From contig DFJS01000009.1 of NCBI GenBank assembly GCA_002373165.1, positions 1 to 64,000 of the forward strand: a stretch of DNA of 64,000 bases, in the 5' to 3' direction. The position numbers and the translations under genes are program-made. Below, in pieces: positions 44,779 through 54,203 of this stretch. Position 1 is the stretch's first letter, and each line of letters starts with the position of its first letter. The DNA comes from Ruminococcus sp. UBA3665. GTDB lineage: Bacteria; Bacillota; Clostridia; Oscillospirales; Ruminococcaceae. A model generated the notes under the pieces. That model did not search any database, was not told the DNA's origin, and worked only from the letters and a program-made list of their open reading frames with translations.

Positions 44779-45563
44779 CAGAAGATCACAGCACCTCCTG
44801 TAGATTCTGTAGGGGCAATGCCGAGCAGGTAATCCTGATTTTGCTGAAAGCGGCGCAGACCCTGTACGACAGTACTGGCGGCAAGCACAGGGGTATTATT
44901 ATGAGGGCTGAGATGGCCGAGCAGGAGTCTTGTTGTGCCTGTCCGGATGAGATAATCTGCAAATTCAGCAGAATCCTGATTGGACAGATGGCCGTATTCG
45001 GAAGTAATTCTTCGTTTGAGTTCGATAGGATACATACCGTTCCAGAGCATAGAGGGGTCATAATTGGCTTCCAGCAGGATCATATCGCAACCTGTGACGG
45101 CAGACCTGACCTGAGGGGTGACAACGCCCAGATCCGTGCAGACAGCACAGTGTTTATCGTCAGCAGTATGGATATGAAAGCCGACACTGCCGGGCGCGTC
45201 ATGCATAGTAGGGAAAGCAGTAATTTCGCAGCCGCCGCAGTCGATTGCGCCTGTATCGATGGGAACAGCCGGAAGATCGGCGGGAATATGGTCGTTATGC
45301 TGAAGGACTTCCAGAGTAGTCCGGGAAGCGAATACGGGAACTTTAAGTTTTCCGGAAAGAACGCGCAGGCCGCGGATATGGTCACTGTGGGTATGAGTAA
45401 TGAAGATACCTCGGACGGCGTTGTGGGGGATTTCATTGCCGGACAGAGCCGCCAGGATTTTTTTGCAGCTTGCGCCGGCATCGACAAGGATTCCCTCTTT
45501 GCGTGTGCCGACATAAGAGGCATTGCCTTTGCTGGAGCTGAACAGGGGGTAGAAACTGGCCAT
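44778..45563 (-). CDS. walJ: MBL-fold exonuclease-like hydrolase (WalJ/YycJ)
   Basis: A 261-residue metallo-beta-lactamase protein. SSSKGNASYVG at the N-terminus, THTHSDHIRGL (HxHxDH), the later TDLGVVTP (Asp ligand) and LLGHLSPHNN are the WalJ/YycJ pattern. In Bacillus this gene is in the walKR operon and helps coordinate wall synthesis with DNA replication. Here walKR are not adjacent, although a PhoP/PhoR-type pair is 6-8 kb away. Followed by rlmH as in many Firmicutes. Confidence 0.93.
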   Translation of the reverse strand: MASFYPLFSSSKGNASYVGTRKEGILVDAGASCKKILAALSGNEIPHNAVRGIFITHTHSDHIRGLRVLSGKLKVPVFASRTTLEVLQHNDHIPADLPAVPIDTGAIDCGGCEITAFPTMHDAPGSVGFHIHTADDKHCAVCTDLGVVTPQVRSAVTGCDMILLEANYDPSMLWNGMYPIELKRRITSEYGHLSNQDSAEFADYLIRTGTTRLLLGHLSPHNNTPVLAASTVVQGLRRFQQNQDYLLGIAPTESTGGAVIF

Positions 45564-45633
45564 AGAAGAAAAATCACCTCATGTAGAAAAAAATAACTTT
45601 TTTCAGAAAAATGTTCCTGTGGTAAATCAGAAT

Positions 45634-45978
45634 TTATACAGGTACATTATTTCCGTTCCATTTTATTTCTTTTGCTTTTTCACTTCGAGTTGCCCAAGAT
45701 ATGATATTTGAAACAAACTTTGGACTGATGATTTCCGGAACATGAAAAGGCAATAAGTATCTGTTCCAGATTCCATTTGTTTTTTTATTTTGAAACACAT
45801 TTCCTTTGCTGATAATATATGGAGTTTTAGTTTTCAGAGGGCAGGCAATAATCAACGCTTTATCGAATGAGACAATATTCAATACATAGTATGGTGTATC
45901 GTGGTCTGGCTCAACATACCATATATAATTTTTATCAGATACAGTTATTTTCCGTCTGCCTTTTTTGGCTACTCCCAT
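45634..45978 (-). CDS. Hypothetical protein, AT-rich
   Basis: A 114-residue basic protein (GVAKKGRRKITVSDKNYIWYVEPDHDTPYYVLNIVSFDKALIIACPLKT...), rich in beta strands. AGGAG lies seven bases before the ATG. Codon usage looks more AT-rich than the flanking genes, suggesting recent acquisition. I recognise no family; in position it interrupts the murA-walJ neighbourhood. The absence of a promoter of its own is not certain. Confidence 0.6.
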   Translation of the reverse strand: MGVAKKGRRKITVSDKNYIWYVEPDHDTPYYVLNIVSFDKALIIACPLKTKTPYIISKGNVFQNKKTNGIWNRYLLPFHVPEIISPKFVSNIISWATRSEKAKEIKWNGNNVPV

Positions 45979-46014
45979 GTTTGAACTCCTCTAAAATCTG
46001 ATTTCTAAAAGGGA

Positions 46015-46046
46015 TAAAAATCACGGCAGCACAGAAACGTGCTGCC
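46015..46046 (-). terminator. Terminator of murA
   Basis: GGCAGCAC (46025-46032) pairs with GTGCTGCC (46039-46046); on the minus strand GTGATTTTTATCC follows, a moderate T tract. Confidence 0.75.
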
Positions 46047-46053
46047 CTGAAAA

Positions 46054-47367
46054 TTATTGAATTTTTTGGATATCTGCGCCGATTCCGCGCAATTTTCCGG
46101 CGATATCAGCATAACCGCGTTCGATATGTTTGATATCATAGATAGAAGTCCGACCTTCGGCAGCAAGTCCGGCAATGATCATAGCAGCACCGGCGCGGAG
46201 GTCACATGCCTGGACTTCTGCGCCTTTCAGGCGGGCAAAGCCCTGCACAAGCGCACCTTTTTCTGTGATATCGATATCCGCGCCCATTTTGGCAAGTTCG
46301 TTGACATAGCGGAATCTGTCTTCCCAGACATTTTCAGTAATAGTGCTCTGGCCGCTGACAACAGTCAGGAGCACAGCCATCTGCGGCTGCATATCGGTCG
46401 GAAAGCCGGGATAAGGTTCGGTTTTGATATTGGTAGGCTGAAACTGTACGCCCGGTTTGACAAATACATGCACAGCATCTTCATCGTCAAGTTCTTCGAC
46501 AGTAGCACCGGCATCACGGAGCTTTTCGGTAATTGCTTCCAGATGTTTGGAGATCACGCCGCGGATGATGACATCACCTCTGGTAATTGCCGCGGCAATC
46601 ATGAAAGTGCCGGCTTCAATCTGGTCAGGAACAACAGAATAGCGATATTCAGCCTGAGAGCCTTCACCGGCATTGCCTGTCAGTTTGTCCGTGCCCTGAA
46701 TCTTGATGGTATCGGTTCCTGCGCCTTTGATATGCGCGCCCATATAATTGAGGAAATTAGCCAGATCGACAATATGAGGTTCTTTGGCAGCGTTTTCAAT
46801 TACGGTCACGCCCTTGGCCTTGACAGCGGCCAGGATGGCATTCATCGTTGCGCCGACAGAAACGACATCCATGCTGATGACATCGCCCTGAAGCTGTTCT
46901 GCATGTAATTCAACAATATCAGAATTGGGGTCAGAAATAATCTGTTTAGCACCCAGAATTTCAAAAGCTTTAAGGTGCTGGTCAATCGGTCTTGCACCGA
47001 GGGGACAGCCGCCGGGCATAGCGGCCCAGGCATGATGGCACCTGCCCAGCAGTGCGCCGAGAAAGTAATAAGAAGCACGCATTTTTTTAGCTTCTCTGTA
47101 CGGGACGTAATAATCCGTTACTTTCTGGCAAGAGATCCAGTAAGTACCATTTTTAGAGTCAAGCTGGCGGACTTCTGCGCCCAGCTTCTGCAAAATGTCA
47201 AGACAGATCCTGACATCACTGATATCGGGTACATTTTCAATAATACACGGGGCATCCAGCAGCAGCATTGCCGGAAGAATTGCAACTGCCGAATTTTTGG
47301 CACCGCTGACCCAGATATCTCCTTTCAGCGGCTTGCCGCCGTTAATCACAAATTTCTCCATCTCCAC
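46054..47367 (-). CDS. murA: UDP-N-acetylglucosamine 1-carboxyvinyltransferase
   Basis: A 437-residue enzyme transferring enolpyruvate to UDP-GlcNAc, the first committed step of peptidoglycan synthesis. Seen: INGGKPLKGDIWVSGAKNSAVAILPA (substrate Lys), RASYYFLGALLGRCHHAWAAMPGGCPLGARPIDQH (the PGGC cysteine that binds PEP and fosfomycin), and RAGAAMIIAGLAAEG. The GTG at 47367 is preferred because AGGAG sits eight bases upstream; an ATG two codons later is the alternative. It follows the lipoprotein cyclophilin gene by 34 bp and ends at a terminator. Confidence 0.95.
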   Translation of the reverse strand: MEMEKFVINGGKPLKGDIWVSGAKNSAVAILPAMLLLDAPCIIENVPDISDVRICLDILQKLGAEVRQLDSKNGTYWISCQKVTDYYVPYREAKKMRASYYFLGALLGRCHHAWAAMPGGCPLGARPIDQHLKAFEILGAKQIISDPNSDIVELHAEQLQGDVISMDVVSVGATMNAILAAVKAKGVTVIENAAKEPHIVDLANFLNYMGAHIKGAGTDTIKIQGTDKLTGNAGEGSQAEYRYSVVPDQIEAGTFMIAAAITRGDVIIRGVISKHLEAITEKLRDAGATVEELDDEDAVHVFVKPGVQFQPTNIKTEPYPGFPTDMQPQMAVLLTVVSGQSTITENVWEDRFRYVNELAKMGADIDITEKGALVQGFARLKGAEVQACDLRAGAAMIIAGLAAEGRTSIYDIKHIERGYADIAGKLRGIGADIQKIQ

Positions 47368-47401
47368 GTTCTTCTCTCCTCTGATGACGAGTGTTCTGTT
47401 T

Positions 47402-48166
47402 TTATTGCACTCCTGATTCGGATTCATAATCTGCTGGATACCAGCGAATCTGACTGTTGTCATATGGTTCTGTTCTCACGCTTTCTAGATATACGGCCTG
47501 CTTGGGCTTATCATTGGCATCTGTTTCAGTCTGGGAAATCCGGAAGATGATATCAAGTCCGTCAATCACCTGACCGAATACGGTATAAGAGCCGTCAAGA
47601 TAAGGCGCACCGCCGTACTGTGTATAATATTCAGCTGCTTGTTTGGAAAAGTACATTTCGTTATTTTCTGTCAGATCATCCAGCAGTTCCTGTGTCACCT
47701 GCTGACCTGTAACAAGATAGAACTGACTGCCGTCAGTGGCAGTCATGCCGCTGTTGGCATAGGCCAGCGCACCGGGAACATGGATCAGCTGATTGGAAAC
47801 GCCGCCGTCGAAGTAACCGCCCCAGCAGCTTTCGCCGCCCGTGCCGTTGCCCTTTGGGTCACCGCCCTGAATCATGAAGTCTTGAATCACACGATGAAAA
47901 ATCAGCTCGTCATAATAGCCGCTGTCGGCAAGTGTGACAAAATTTTCGCAGGCTTTCGGAAGAAGGTCAGGAAAAAGCTTGATTTTGACTTCGCCGTAAT
48001 CTTTGATTTTCATAATAATAATTTCCTCGCCTTCTTTAGGCGCAGTGTAATTAAGGACGGGAAATTCCTGAAGCTGAATGTGTTTTCTGCCGCAGCCGGA
48101 ACATGTCCCACACAGCATCAGCAGACTGATGCCGGCCGCAAGAATTCTGAATTTCATGATAATCAT
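47402..48166 (-). CDS. Cyclophilin-type peptidyl-prolyl isomerase lipoprotein
   Basis: A 254-residue protein with a signal peptide and lipobox-like TCSGC (about residues 18-22), then a cyclophilin domain: FHRVIQDFMIQGGDPKGNGTGGESCWG and ALAYANSGMTATDGSQFYLVTG (Arg, Phe, Met, Gln of the active site). It is likely anchored outside the membrane, where it helps fold secreted proteins. It has its own promoter at 48222-48250. The ATG at 48166 is tentative; another lies three codons on. Confidence 0.9.
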   Translation of the reverse strand: MIIMKFRILAAGISLLMLCGTCSGCGRKHIQLQEFPVLNYTAPKEGEEIIIMKIKDYGEVKIKLFPDLLPKACENFVTLADSGYYDELIFHRVIQDFMIQGGDPKGNGTGGESCWGGYFDGGVSNQLIHVPGALAYANSGMTATDGSQFYLVTGQQVTQELLDDLTENNEMYFSKQAAEYYTQYGGAPYLDGSYTVFGQVIDGLDIIFRISQTETDANDKPKQAVYLESVRTEPYDNSQIRWYPADYESESGVQ

Positions 48167-48221
48167 GCTTCTTTCTGGATAATCATTCGGGCAGCTGTAC
48201 CAGATCTGCCCGGATAAGAAT

Positions 48222-48250
48222 ATTATACAACATTCCTGAAAGTTTGTAAA
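48222..48250 (-). promoter_or_regulatory. Promoter of the cyclophilin-murA unit
   Basis: Minus-strand TTTACA (48250-48245), 17 bp, TATAAT (48227-48222). Confidence 0.8.
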
Positions 48251-48339
48251 GTGAAAATACAAATTTCCTGTAAGTATTTAGGATTTTTAATAATAATCCC
48301 AAGGGATAAAATGAAATAGTTGTGAAAAAATACCGGGAA

Positions 48340-49194
48340 TTATGCGGATGTATCGTCTGTCAGTTCGTTCAGAGCCCTGTCTTCCTGAGAATAGGAAGAG
48401 ATTGTAACAGAAATAATTTTAATTTCTTCCGCAGGCGGAGTAAAACCCTGAGGATTTTCTTCTGAAAGCGGAACAGCCGTAATTTGACGGATGACATCCA
48501 GCCCGGCATAAGCCTGGCCGAAGATTGTCATCTGCTGGGAAAAGTTTGGCACGCCGCCAAGCCGCAGGAACGTATCGGCAAGCATTTCACTGCCGGAAGC
48601 TTCCCGGAACTGGGAAACAAATTCCTGGTCAGAAAAATCAACGGAATTCAGGAATAAAAAGCGACTGCCTGTATAGCTTGTTTCGGATTTGAACAGCCGT
48701 TTGGAAAAGCTGGTATCTTTGGAAGTAGTCATGGCACACAGTGCGCCGCAGAACGGCCACAGGTTCTGGTGCAGTTCCATAGGAACTCTTTCCTGATTTT
48801 CAAAAACCGGCGGCGTTTTGACAGTTCCGGAAGTATCCGCGCTTCCGGCGGCAAAATAAACATCCTGTTTCGCTTCAAAGACACAGGTATTATCATACCA
48901 GCCCTTTTCGGCAAGGGAGATAAACTGCGAAACAGTATTCGGCGCATACTCCGGATAAAGAACTGCCCGTATTTCGCCCAGAGAAGTCTGAATTACAGCA
49001 ACAGGAGCATCGTCAGGAATTTCCTCAGTTTGGACAAGTTCCAGCGTTTCGGGGTCAATATAATGATATCCCTGCTGTGAAATCATGACGATGATATAAA
49101 ATGCAATAAAGCTGAGTACCGCAGCGGCAAGCAGAAAAATGCCGAGTGTAGAAAGAGCTTTGCTTTTTTTAGGTTGAGTCATGCGATTTGCCAT
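48340..49194 (-). CDS. Membrane-anchored cyclophilin-like protein, divergent
   Basis: A 284-residue protein with one N-terminal membrane segment (about residues 17-38) and an extracytoplasmic cyclophilin-like domain: AVIQTSLGEIRAVLYPEYAPNTVSQFISLAEKGWYDNTCVFEA and a late NFSQQMTIFGQAYAGLDVIRQI. The catalytic RVI-FMIQGGD core seen in its neighbour is replaced (FEAKQDVYFAAGSADTSG), so isomerase activity is doubtful and a chaperone-like role may remain. It follows cysS by six bases and is probably co-transcribed. Confidence 0.8.
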   Translation of the reverse strand: MANRMTQPKKSKALSTLGIFLLAAAVLSFIAFYIIVMISQQGYHYIDPETLELVQTEEIPDDAPVAVIQTSLGEIRAVLYPEYAPNTVSQFISLAEKGWYDNTCVFEAKQDVYFAAGSADTSGTVKTPPVFENQERVPMELHQNLWPFCGALCAMTTSKDTSFSKRLFKSETSYTGSRFLFLNSVDFSDQEFVSQFREASGSEMLADTFLRLGGVPNFSQQMTIFGQAYAGLDVIRQITAVPLSEENPQGFTPPAEEIKIISVTISSYSQEDRALNELTDDTSA

Positions 49195-49200
49195 AGCGAT

Positions 49201-50595
49201 TTATAATTTGGAAATTTCCACGCCCTGGCGTGTTTCCTTGACGGCATAGCCGAGTTTTTTAATTTCGTCGCGGATTCTGTCAGCTTCGGTAAAGTTTTTG
49301 ATTTTTCTGGCCTCTGCTCTCTGTGCGGCCAGGTCAAGCACTTCCTGAGGAATGCTTTCTTCCTTGCGTTCATAAAGCAGGCCGAGTACAGAAATTAATT
49401 CTTCAAAGAGATCTGCGCCTTTCTGGAGCTGTTCTCTGGAAGTATTGGCATCTGCGGCCATGATATTCAGTTCTCTTACAAGTTCAAAGACGGCAGTCAG
49501 CGCATCGGCAGTATTGAGGTCATCAGAGAGGGACTGAATAAAATCCTGTTTTGCCTTAGCAAAAGCAGTTTCAGCCTGTTCGGAGACTGTCCCGGAAGGA
49601 GCCTGTTGCAGAGCATGTTTGAGTGTTTCTCTGCACTGGTACAGTCTGTCGAGCGAAGCCTTGCAGGCGTTGAGGAGCTCGAGCGTATAATTCATAGGTG
49701 CGCGGTACTGTGCCTGAATCATGAGATAACGGATGACTTCATAGCCGTAAGTTTCGGCAACGTCTTTTGTGAGGAAGAAATTGCCCTCAGATTTGGACAT
49801 TTTTCTGTGATCGACATTGATATGGCCGTTATGCATCCAGTAATTGGCGAAGGGAACGCCGTTGGCAGCTTCGGACTGTGCAATTTCGTTTTCATGATGC
49901 GGAAAGATCAGGTCATGACCGCCGGCATGGAGATCGATTGTATCGCCAAGGCAGTATTTCGCCATGCAGGAGCATTCGATATGCCAGCCGGGACGGCCGG
50001 GGCCCCAGGGGGAATCCCAATGCTGTTCGGAAGTGTCACAGCCTTTCCAGAGGGCAAAATCGAGAGGATCCTGCTTGATTTCATTAATTTCGACTCTTGC
50101 GCCTGCGTTGAGGTCATCCAGTGACTGGTTAGAGAGTTTGCCGTAAGAGATAAATTTTCTGGTTTTATAATAGACATCATTTCCGGCCTGATAAGCAAAG
50201 CCTTTCTGGATTAAAGTCTGAATAAAATCGATAATCTTGGGGATAAATTCAGAAACTTTGGGGTGTACTGTAGCAGGGCGGACATTGAGGCCTTCTGCAT
50301 CTTTGCAGTAAGCGGCAATATATTTTTCAGCGCAGGCTTCCGGAGAGATGCCTTCTGTGCCGGCCTGACGGATAATTTTGTCATTCACATCGGTATAATT
50401 CTGCACAAAAGTGACTTCATAGCCCACATATTCAAGAAATCTGCGGAAGACATCGAACACACAGACGGGTCTTGCATTGCCGATGTGGATGTAATTATAC
50501 ACAGTAGGTCCGCAGACGTACATGCGGACTTTATTTGGTTCAATGGTTTTGAACTCTTCTTTTTTGTTGGTGAGGGTATTAAAAATCTGAATCAT
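49201..50595 (-). CDS. cysS: Cysteinyl-tRNA synthetase
   Basis: A 464-residue class I synthetase charging tRNA-Cys. HIGNARP (HIGH) near residue 37, the zinc ligand Cys in CGPTVYN, GWHIECS, GGHDLIFPHHENEIAQS and KMSKSEGNF (KMSKS) are all in order, followed by the helical anticodon-binding domain. I looked for a T-box leader upstream and saw none. A hairpin at 50626-50652 precedes the gene. Confidence 0.97.
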   Translation of the reverse strand: MIQIFNTLTNKKEEFKTIEPNKVRMYVCGPTVYNYIHIGNARPVCVFDVFRRFLEYVGYEVTFVQNYTDVNDKIIRQAGTEGISPEACAEKYIAAYCKDAEGLNVRPATVHPKVSEFIPKIIDFIQTLIQKGFAYQAGNDVYYKTRKFISYGKLSNQSLDDLNAGARVEINEIKQDPLDFALWKGCDTSEQHWDSPWGPGRPGWHIECSCMAKYCLGDTIDLHAGGHDLIFPHHENEIAQSEAANGVPFANYWMHNGHINVDHRKMSKSEGNFFLTKDVAETYGYEVIRYLMIQAQYRAPMNYTLELLNACKASLDRLYQCRETLKHALQQAPSGTVSEQAETAFAKAKQDFIQSLSDDLNTADALTAVFELVRELNIMAADANTSREQLQKGADLFEELISVLGLLYERKEESIPQEVLDLAAQRAEARKIKNFTEADRIRDEIKKLGYAVKETRQGVEISKL

Positions 50596-50625
50596 AAAAA
50601 CCTGCCTCCTGAGTCAAGAAAATAA

Positions 50626-50652
50626 ATCTCCCCTGCACACAGAGGGGAGATG
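50626..50652 (-). terminator. Hairpin between the two-component system and cysS
   Basis: ATCTCCCC and GGGGAGAT pair around a TGCACACAGA loop; on the minus strand TTATTTTC follows. It probably ends the sensor kinase transcript. Confidence 0.65.
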
Positions 50653-50785
50653 CATTAATAATATTATATCTAAAAAGCAGAAAAATGTCAAGAGGGGAAT
50701 TTCATGTTTCTTGCCCGTCGTCAACAAATTTCAGAATATCGCGGGGCTGACATAATTTTAACAATAAAAATGAATTTCAGATAAA

Positions 50786-52135
50786 TCAGGCCGGAAACAG
50801 CAGCCGGATACAGGTGCCTTTTCCCTCTTCGCTTTCCAGATAAATCTGTGCATGATGCAGAGCCATTCCGTGTTTGACAATAGAAAGTCCCAGCCCTGTA
50901 CCGCCGACTTCTTTGGAATGACTTTTATTGACACGATAGAAGCGTTCAAAAATGCGTTCCTGATCAGCGGCCGGAATGCCGATGCCGTTATCCTGAACCT
51001 GAATCACAGCATGATATTCCTGCCGGAAGACTGTAATTCTGACATAGCCGCCGGGATGATTATATTTAATTGCATTATCGCAGAGATTATAGACAATTTC
51101 CTCCAGAACTTTTTGAATGCCGATAATGCTGACGGCTTCGCCTTCACAGGAGAGAGAAATCTGCTGCTGTGCAGCATTGAGGGCAAGGCGTTCTGTGATA
51201 CTGCTGCAAAGGTCGGCAAGGTTGACAGCAGTACGGACTTCCTGCATTTCAGCAATACCGGATTCCAGCCGGGAAAGTTTTAAGATATCATTGACAAGTG
51301 ACATCAGTCTTTGTGCTTCTTTGTAGATATTATCAGCAAAATGCGAAATATCTTTTTGCTGGACATAGCCTTCCCGGATAATTTCGGCAAAACCGGAAAT
51401 AGAAGTCAGCGGCGTTTTGAGTTCATGGGAAACATTGGCCGTAAATTCGCGGCGCATATCGTCCTGTTTTTTATGTTCCTCCTGCAATTGCTGAATCTGG
51501 TGCTGAATCTGCTGATTCTGGGCAATCAGCCGGCGGATGAAGGGCTTCATTTCGTCGTAGATATTTCTGTCGTCAGGATTTTCGGGGTCGAGCAGATTAA
51601 TTGGCCGCATAATTTTCCGGGAACTTTCAGCGGCGAGCACGACAGAAAGCAGAAGCATCAGCAGAAAGATGAACACTACAGCAGAGAGCATAGAAATCAC
51701 CAGCCGGAACACAGTATCCTGATTCATAGAAACCCGGATAATCTGGGAATTTTCAAGTTTCACGGCATAATTGACAGTTTTTTTCAGGATGGAATCAGAA
51801 TAGCGTTCGCTGTCGCCCTCGCCGTTGGCAAGAGCTTCCTGAAATTCCTCTCTGCCGGAATGGTTTTCCATTTTTTTAGGATCAAGCTTGCTGTCAAACA
51901 GAACAGTTCCGTCGGAGTGAATCAGAGTAATACGGGCAGTTCCTATCTGGACAGTGTTCAGAAAATCAGAGCCGTATATATTGGCCGCCGAAGCAAGCAG
52001 AACAGCTCTGTCTCTTAATTCGGCAATATTTCTCTGCACAAGGTAAGAATTGACAACATAGAGAATCAGGCTGAACGTCAGCAGAAAGACAGTCATGCAG
52101 GCAGCGAAAATTCGTTTGGTGAGTTCATTCTTCAT
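50786..52135 (-). CDS. Sensor histidine kinase (PhoR-like)
   Basis: A 449-residue membrane kinase: TM1 (residues 11-30), an extracytoplasmic sensor region of about 115 residues, TM2 (about 150-172), then a short linker, the HisKA helix FTANVSHELKTPLTSISGFAEII with the phosphorylated His, and HATPase_c boxes (NAIKYNHPGG, DNGIGIPAADQERIFERFYR, GTGLGLSIVKHG). The ATG at 52135 overlaps the end of the response regulator gene and has GGAG eight bases upstream. The input signal is unknown; phosphate, as for PhoR, is only an analogy. Confidence 0.92.
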   Translation of the reverse strand: MKNELTKRIFAACMTVFLLTFSLILYVVNSYLVQRNIAELRDRAVLLASAANIYGSDFLNTVQIGTARITLIHSDGTVLFDSKLDPKKMENHSGREEFQEALANGEGDSERYSDSILKKTVNYAVKLENSQIIRVSMNQDTVFRLVISMLSAVVFIFLLMLLLSVVLAAESSRKIMRPINLLDPENPDDRNIYDEMKPFIRRLIAQNQQIQHQIQQLQEEHKKQDDMRREFTANVSHELKTPLTSISGFAEIIREGYVQQKDISHFADNIYKEAQRLMSLVNDILKLSRLESGIAEMQEVRTAVNLADLCSSITERLALNAAQQQISLSCEGEAVSIIGIQKVLEEIVYNLCDNAIKYNHPGGYVRITVFRQEYHAVIQVQDNGIGIPAADQERIFERFYRVNKSHSKEVGGTGLGLSIVKHGMALHHAQIYLESEEGKGTCIRLLFPA

Positions 52136-52826
52136 GGGAAGCTTCTCCGGAAGATTCTTCAATTTTATAGCCGATACCGCGGATTGTTTTGATATAATTG
52201 CCGGCCGCGCCTAATTTCTGGCGCAGAGTACGGATATGCACATCCACGGTACGGTTTTCGCCGTCGAAGCTGTAGCCCCACACGCTGTTGAGGAACTGTT
52301 CTCTTGTCAGGACGATATCTTTATTTTTGAGAAGCAGACAGAGCATTTCAAATTCTTTGAAAGTCAGGATAATATCATTTCCGCCGACCTGCACCACATG
52401 TTTTTCCGGGCTGACATAGAGCGAGCCGAGCTGATAAGCCTGTGCTTCGCTGGAAGAAGATTTTTGAGTTCTTCGCAGGAGTGCACGGACACGGGCAATC
52501 AGTTCCATCATGCCGAAAGGTTTAGGAAGATAATCATCTGCCCCGGCATCCAGGCCGATGACTTTTTCATATTCGCTGGCTTTGGCGGTCAGCATCATGA
52601 CGGGGATTTCAGCAGTTTCAGGTTTGGCGCGGAGTTTTCGCAGAATGGAGAGGCCGTCTTCTTCGGGGAGCATAATATCCAGCAGAATCAGGTCAGGCAT
52701 TTGTTTTTCAACAGCAGTCCAGAAGAGGGAAGGTTTTTCAAAGCCTTCCGCAGGCATACCGGCACTGCTCAGAGTATAAGTAACAAGTTCACGGATGCTG
52801 TTATCATCTTCGACGAAATAAATCAT
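52125..52826 (-). CDS. Response regulator, OmpR/PhoP family
   Basis: A 233-residue regulator. Receiver domain: EDDNS acidic pair near the N-terminus, LLDIMLPEEDGL with the phospho-Asp (about residue 52), MLTAK (Thr) and DYLPKPF (Lys). C-terminal winged helix: REQFLNSVWGYSFDGENRTVDVHIRTLRQKLG and IKTIRGIGYKIE. It partners the kinase encoded just downstream, overlapping its start. Its own start overlaps the stop of the CCA enzyme gene (ATGA). Confidence 0.95.
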   Translation of the reverse strand: MIYFVEDDNSIRELVTYTLSSAGMPAEGFEKPSLFWTAVEKQMPDLILLDIMLPEEDGLSILRKLRAKPETAEIPVMMLTAKASEYEKVIGLDAGADDYLPKPFGMMELIARVRALLRRTQKSSSSEAQAYQLGSLYVSPEKHVVQVGGNDIILTFKEFEMLCLLLKNKDIVLTREQFLNSVWGYSFDGENRTVDVHIRTLRQKLGAAGNYIKTIRGIGYKIEESSGEASHEE

Positions 52827-54145
52827 AGTAAAAACTCCTCTGCGAGTGACAAAAGCTTATCTTTCTGGTTAGGTGTTCCGGAAATGACCAATTCGAGCAA
52901 ATGATTCAGGACAATGCCGATTTGTTTTCCCTGAATGCCGAGGGCAAGCAGATCATTGCCGTTCACGGCTAAGTCTTTGACACGGCAGCAGAGATTCTGT
53001 TCTTTGCAGGTATGGAAGAGTTCTTCTGCCCTGTCGATTTTGGCGCGGTTTTCGGGATCGCCTTTCATTTTGGAAAGTCTGTCGGCATCGAGGACTTGCA
53101 GGAACAGTTCAAATTCAGGATAATCCAGATCTTTCAGGATTCTGCGGACAGCAGGGAGAGTACGTGGAATTTCCCTGTGATAGAAAATAAGCTTGCAGAC
53201 TAATTTTCTGGTATAATGATCGGATTTCAGGCGGAGCAGAATCTGATTTGCCATTTCGGAGCTTTTGACAGCATGGCCTTTGAAGTGACCGCCTTTGTAA
53301 TCCCAAGTAAAGCAGGAAGGTTTTGCCATATCATGGAAGAGCATAGTTAAGCGGAGGAATAAATTTTTGGGAGCATTGCCGACGGAACGGGCAATATGTT
53401 CCCAGACTGTGAAGTCATGCCAGTGGGTATGCTGTTCAAAAACGATGCAAGGGAGAATTTCAGGAATTCTGATAGCCAGAATTTCGGGATAGCGAATCAG
53501 GATATCAGTGATATAGTCACCCATAAGCATAGCACGCAGTTCAGAGAAGATTCTTTCCGCGGAGATATATTTCAGCTGAAAAGCGGCAGCTCTCATAGCG
53601 GCATCAGTTAATAAATCGGGCTGGAAGCCGAATCTTGCACAGAATCGCATACCGCGGAGGATTCTCAGGGCATCTTCGCGGAAACGTGCAGAAGGCACGC
53701 CGACACAGCGGAGGATTTTATTTTGCAGATCCTGTTCACCGCCGAAAGGGTCAACGAGTGTATGAGTTCTGGCATCCCAGGCCATACCATTGCAGGTAAA
53801 GTCACGTCTTGCGAGGTCATCAAGAATGGAATCGGCGAACAGGACAGTAGCAGGATGGCGGTAGTCAGTATAATCCGTTTCAGTCCGGAAAGTAGTAATT
53901 TCGGCGAAACCGCCGGAATGCTTCACGCCGACAGTACCGAAGGCACGACCGTATTCAGAGCAGTTTTCTTTTCCGAAGATTTGCATAATTTGTTCAGGCC
54001 TGGCATTGGTAGCAATATCATAATCATGAGGAGTCAGGCCGAGAAAGGCATCCCGGATACATCCGCCGACGATGAATGCATCGAAATGGTTATCATAGAG
54101 CAGATTGCACATATTCTGAATCGAATCAGGGAGATGAAAAGTCAT
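52823..54145 (-). CDS. cca: CCA tRNA nucleotidyltransferase
   Basis: A 440-residue class II CCA-adding enzyme (poly(A) polymerase family). FDAFIVGGCIRDAFLGLTPHDYDIATNARPE holds the GG-x3-R and D-x-D active site, then RRDFTCNGMAWD, EDALRILRGMRFCARFGF, and an HD-like domain with MLFHDMAKP and HAVKSSEMANQILLRLK. Since the tRNA here encodes CCA, the enzyme likely also repairs ends. ATG 54145 is chosen from the AAGGAGG 12 bases upstream. Confidence 0.93.
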   Translation of the reverse strand: MTFHLPDSIQNMCNLLYDNHFDAFIVGGCIRDAFLGLTPHDYDIATNARPEQIMQIFGKENCSEYGRAFGTVGVKHSGGFAEITTFRTETDYTDYRHPATVLFADSILDDLARRDFTCNGMAWDARTHTLVDPFGGEQDLQNKILRCVGVPSARFREDALRILRGMRFCARFGFQPDLLTDAAMRAAAFQLKYISAERIFSELRAMLMGDYITDILIRYPEILAIRIPEILPCIVFEQHTHWHDFTVWEHIARSVGNAPKNLFLRLTMLFHDMAKPSCFTWDYKGGHFKGHAVKSSEMANQILLRLKSDHYTRKLVCKLIFYHREIPRTLPAVRRILKDLDYPEFELFLQVLDADRLSKMKGDPENRAKIDRAEELFHTCKEQNLCCRVKDLAVNGNDLLALGIQGKQIGIVLNHLLELVISGTPNQKDKLLSLAEEFLL

Positions 54146-54170
54146 AGGAACAAAAATCCTCCTTTCTGAA

Positions 54171-54190
54171 TTTTCCACAGCTGTGGAAAG
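54171..54190. repeat. Pair of inverted TTTTCCACA boxes
   Basis: TTTTCCACA (54171-54179) and TGTGGAAAG (54182-54190) face each other across two bases. They match the variant DnaA-box word found in the origin, in the spacer between the phosphoesterase and CCA genes. A hairpin function is an alternative. Confidence 0.5.
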
Positions 54191-54203
54191 AAATGTTTAA
54201 AAT

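Noticed and set aside
50596..50785. T-box leader for cysS
   Set aside because: No T-box consensus (AGGGUGG-type) or specifier loop could be seen; only a simple hairpin is present.
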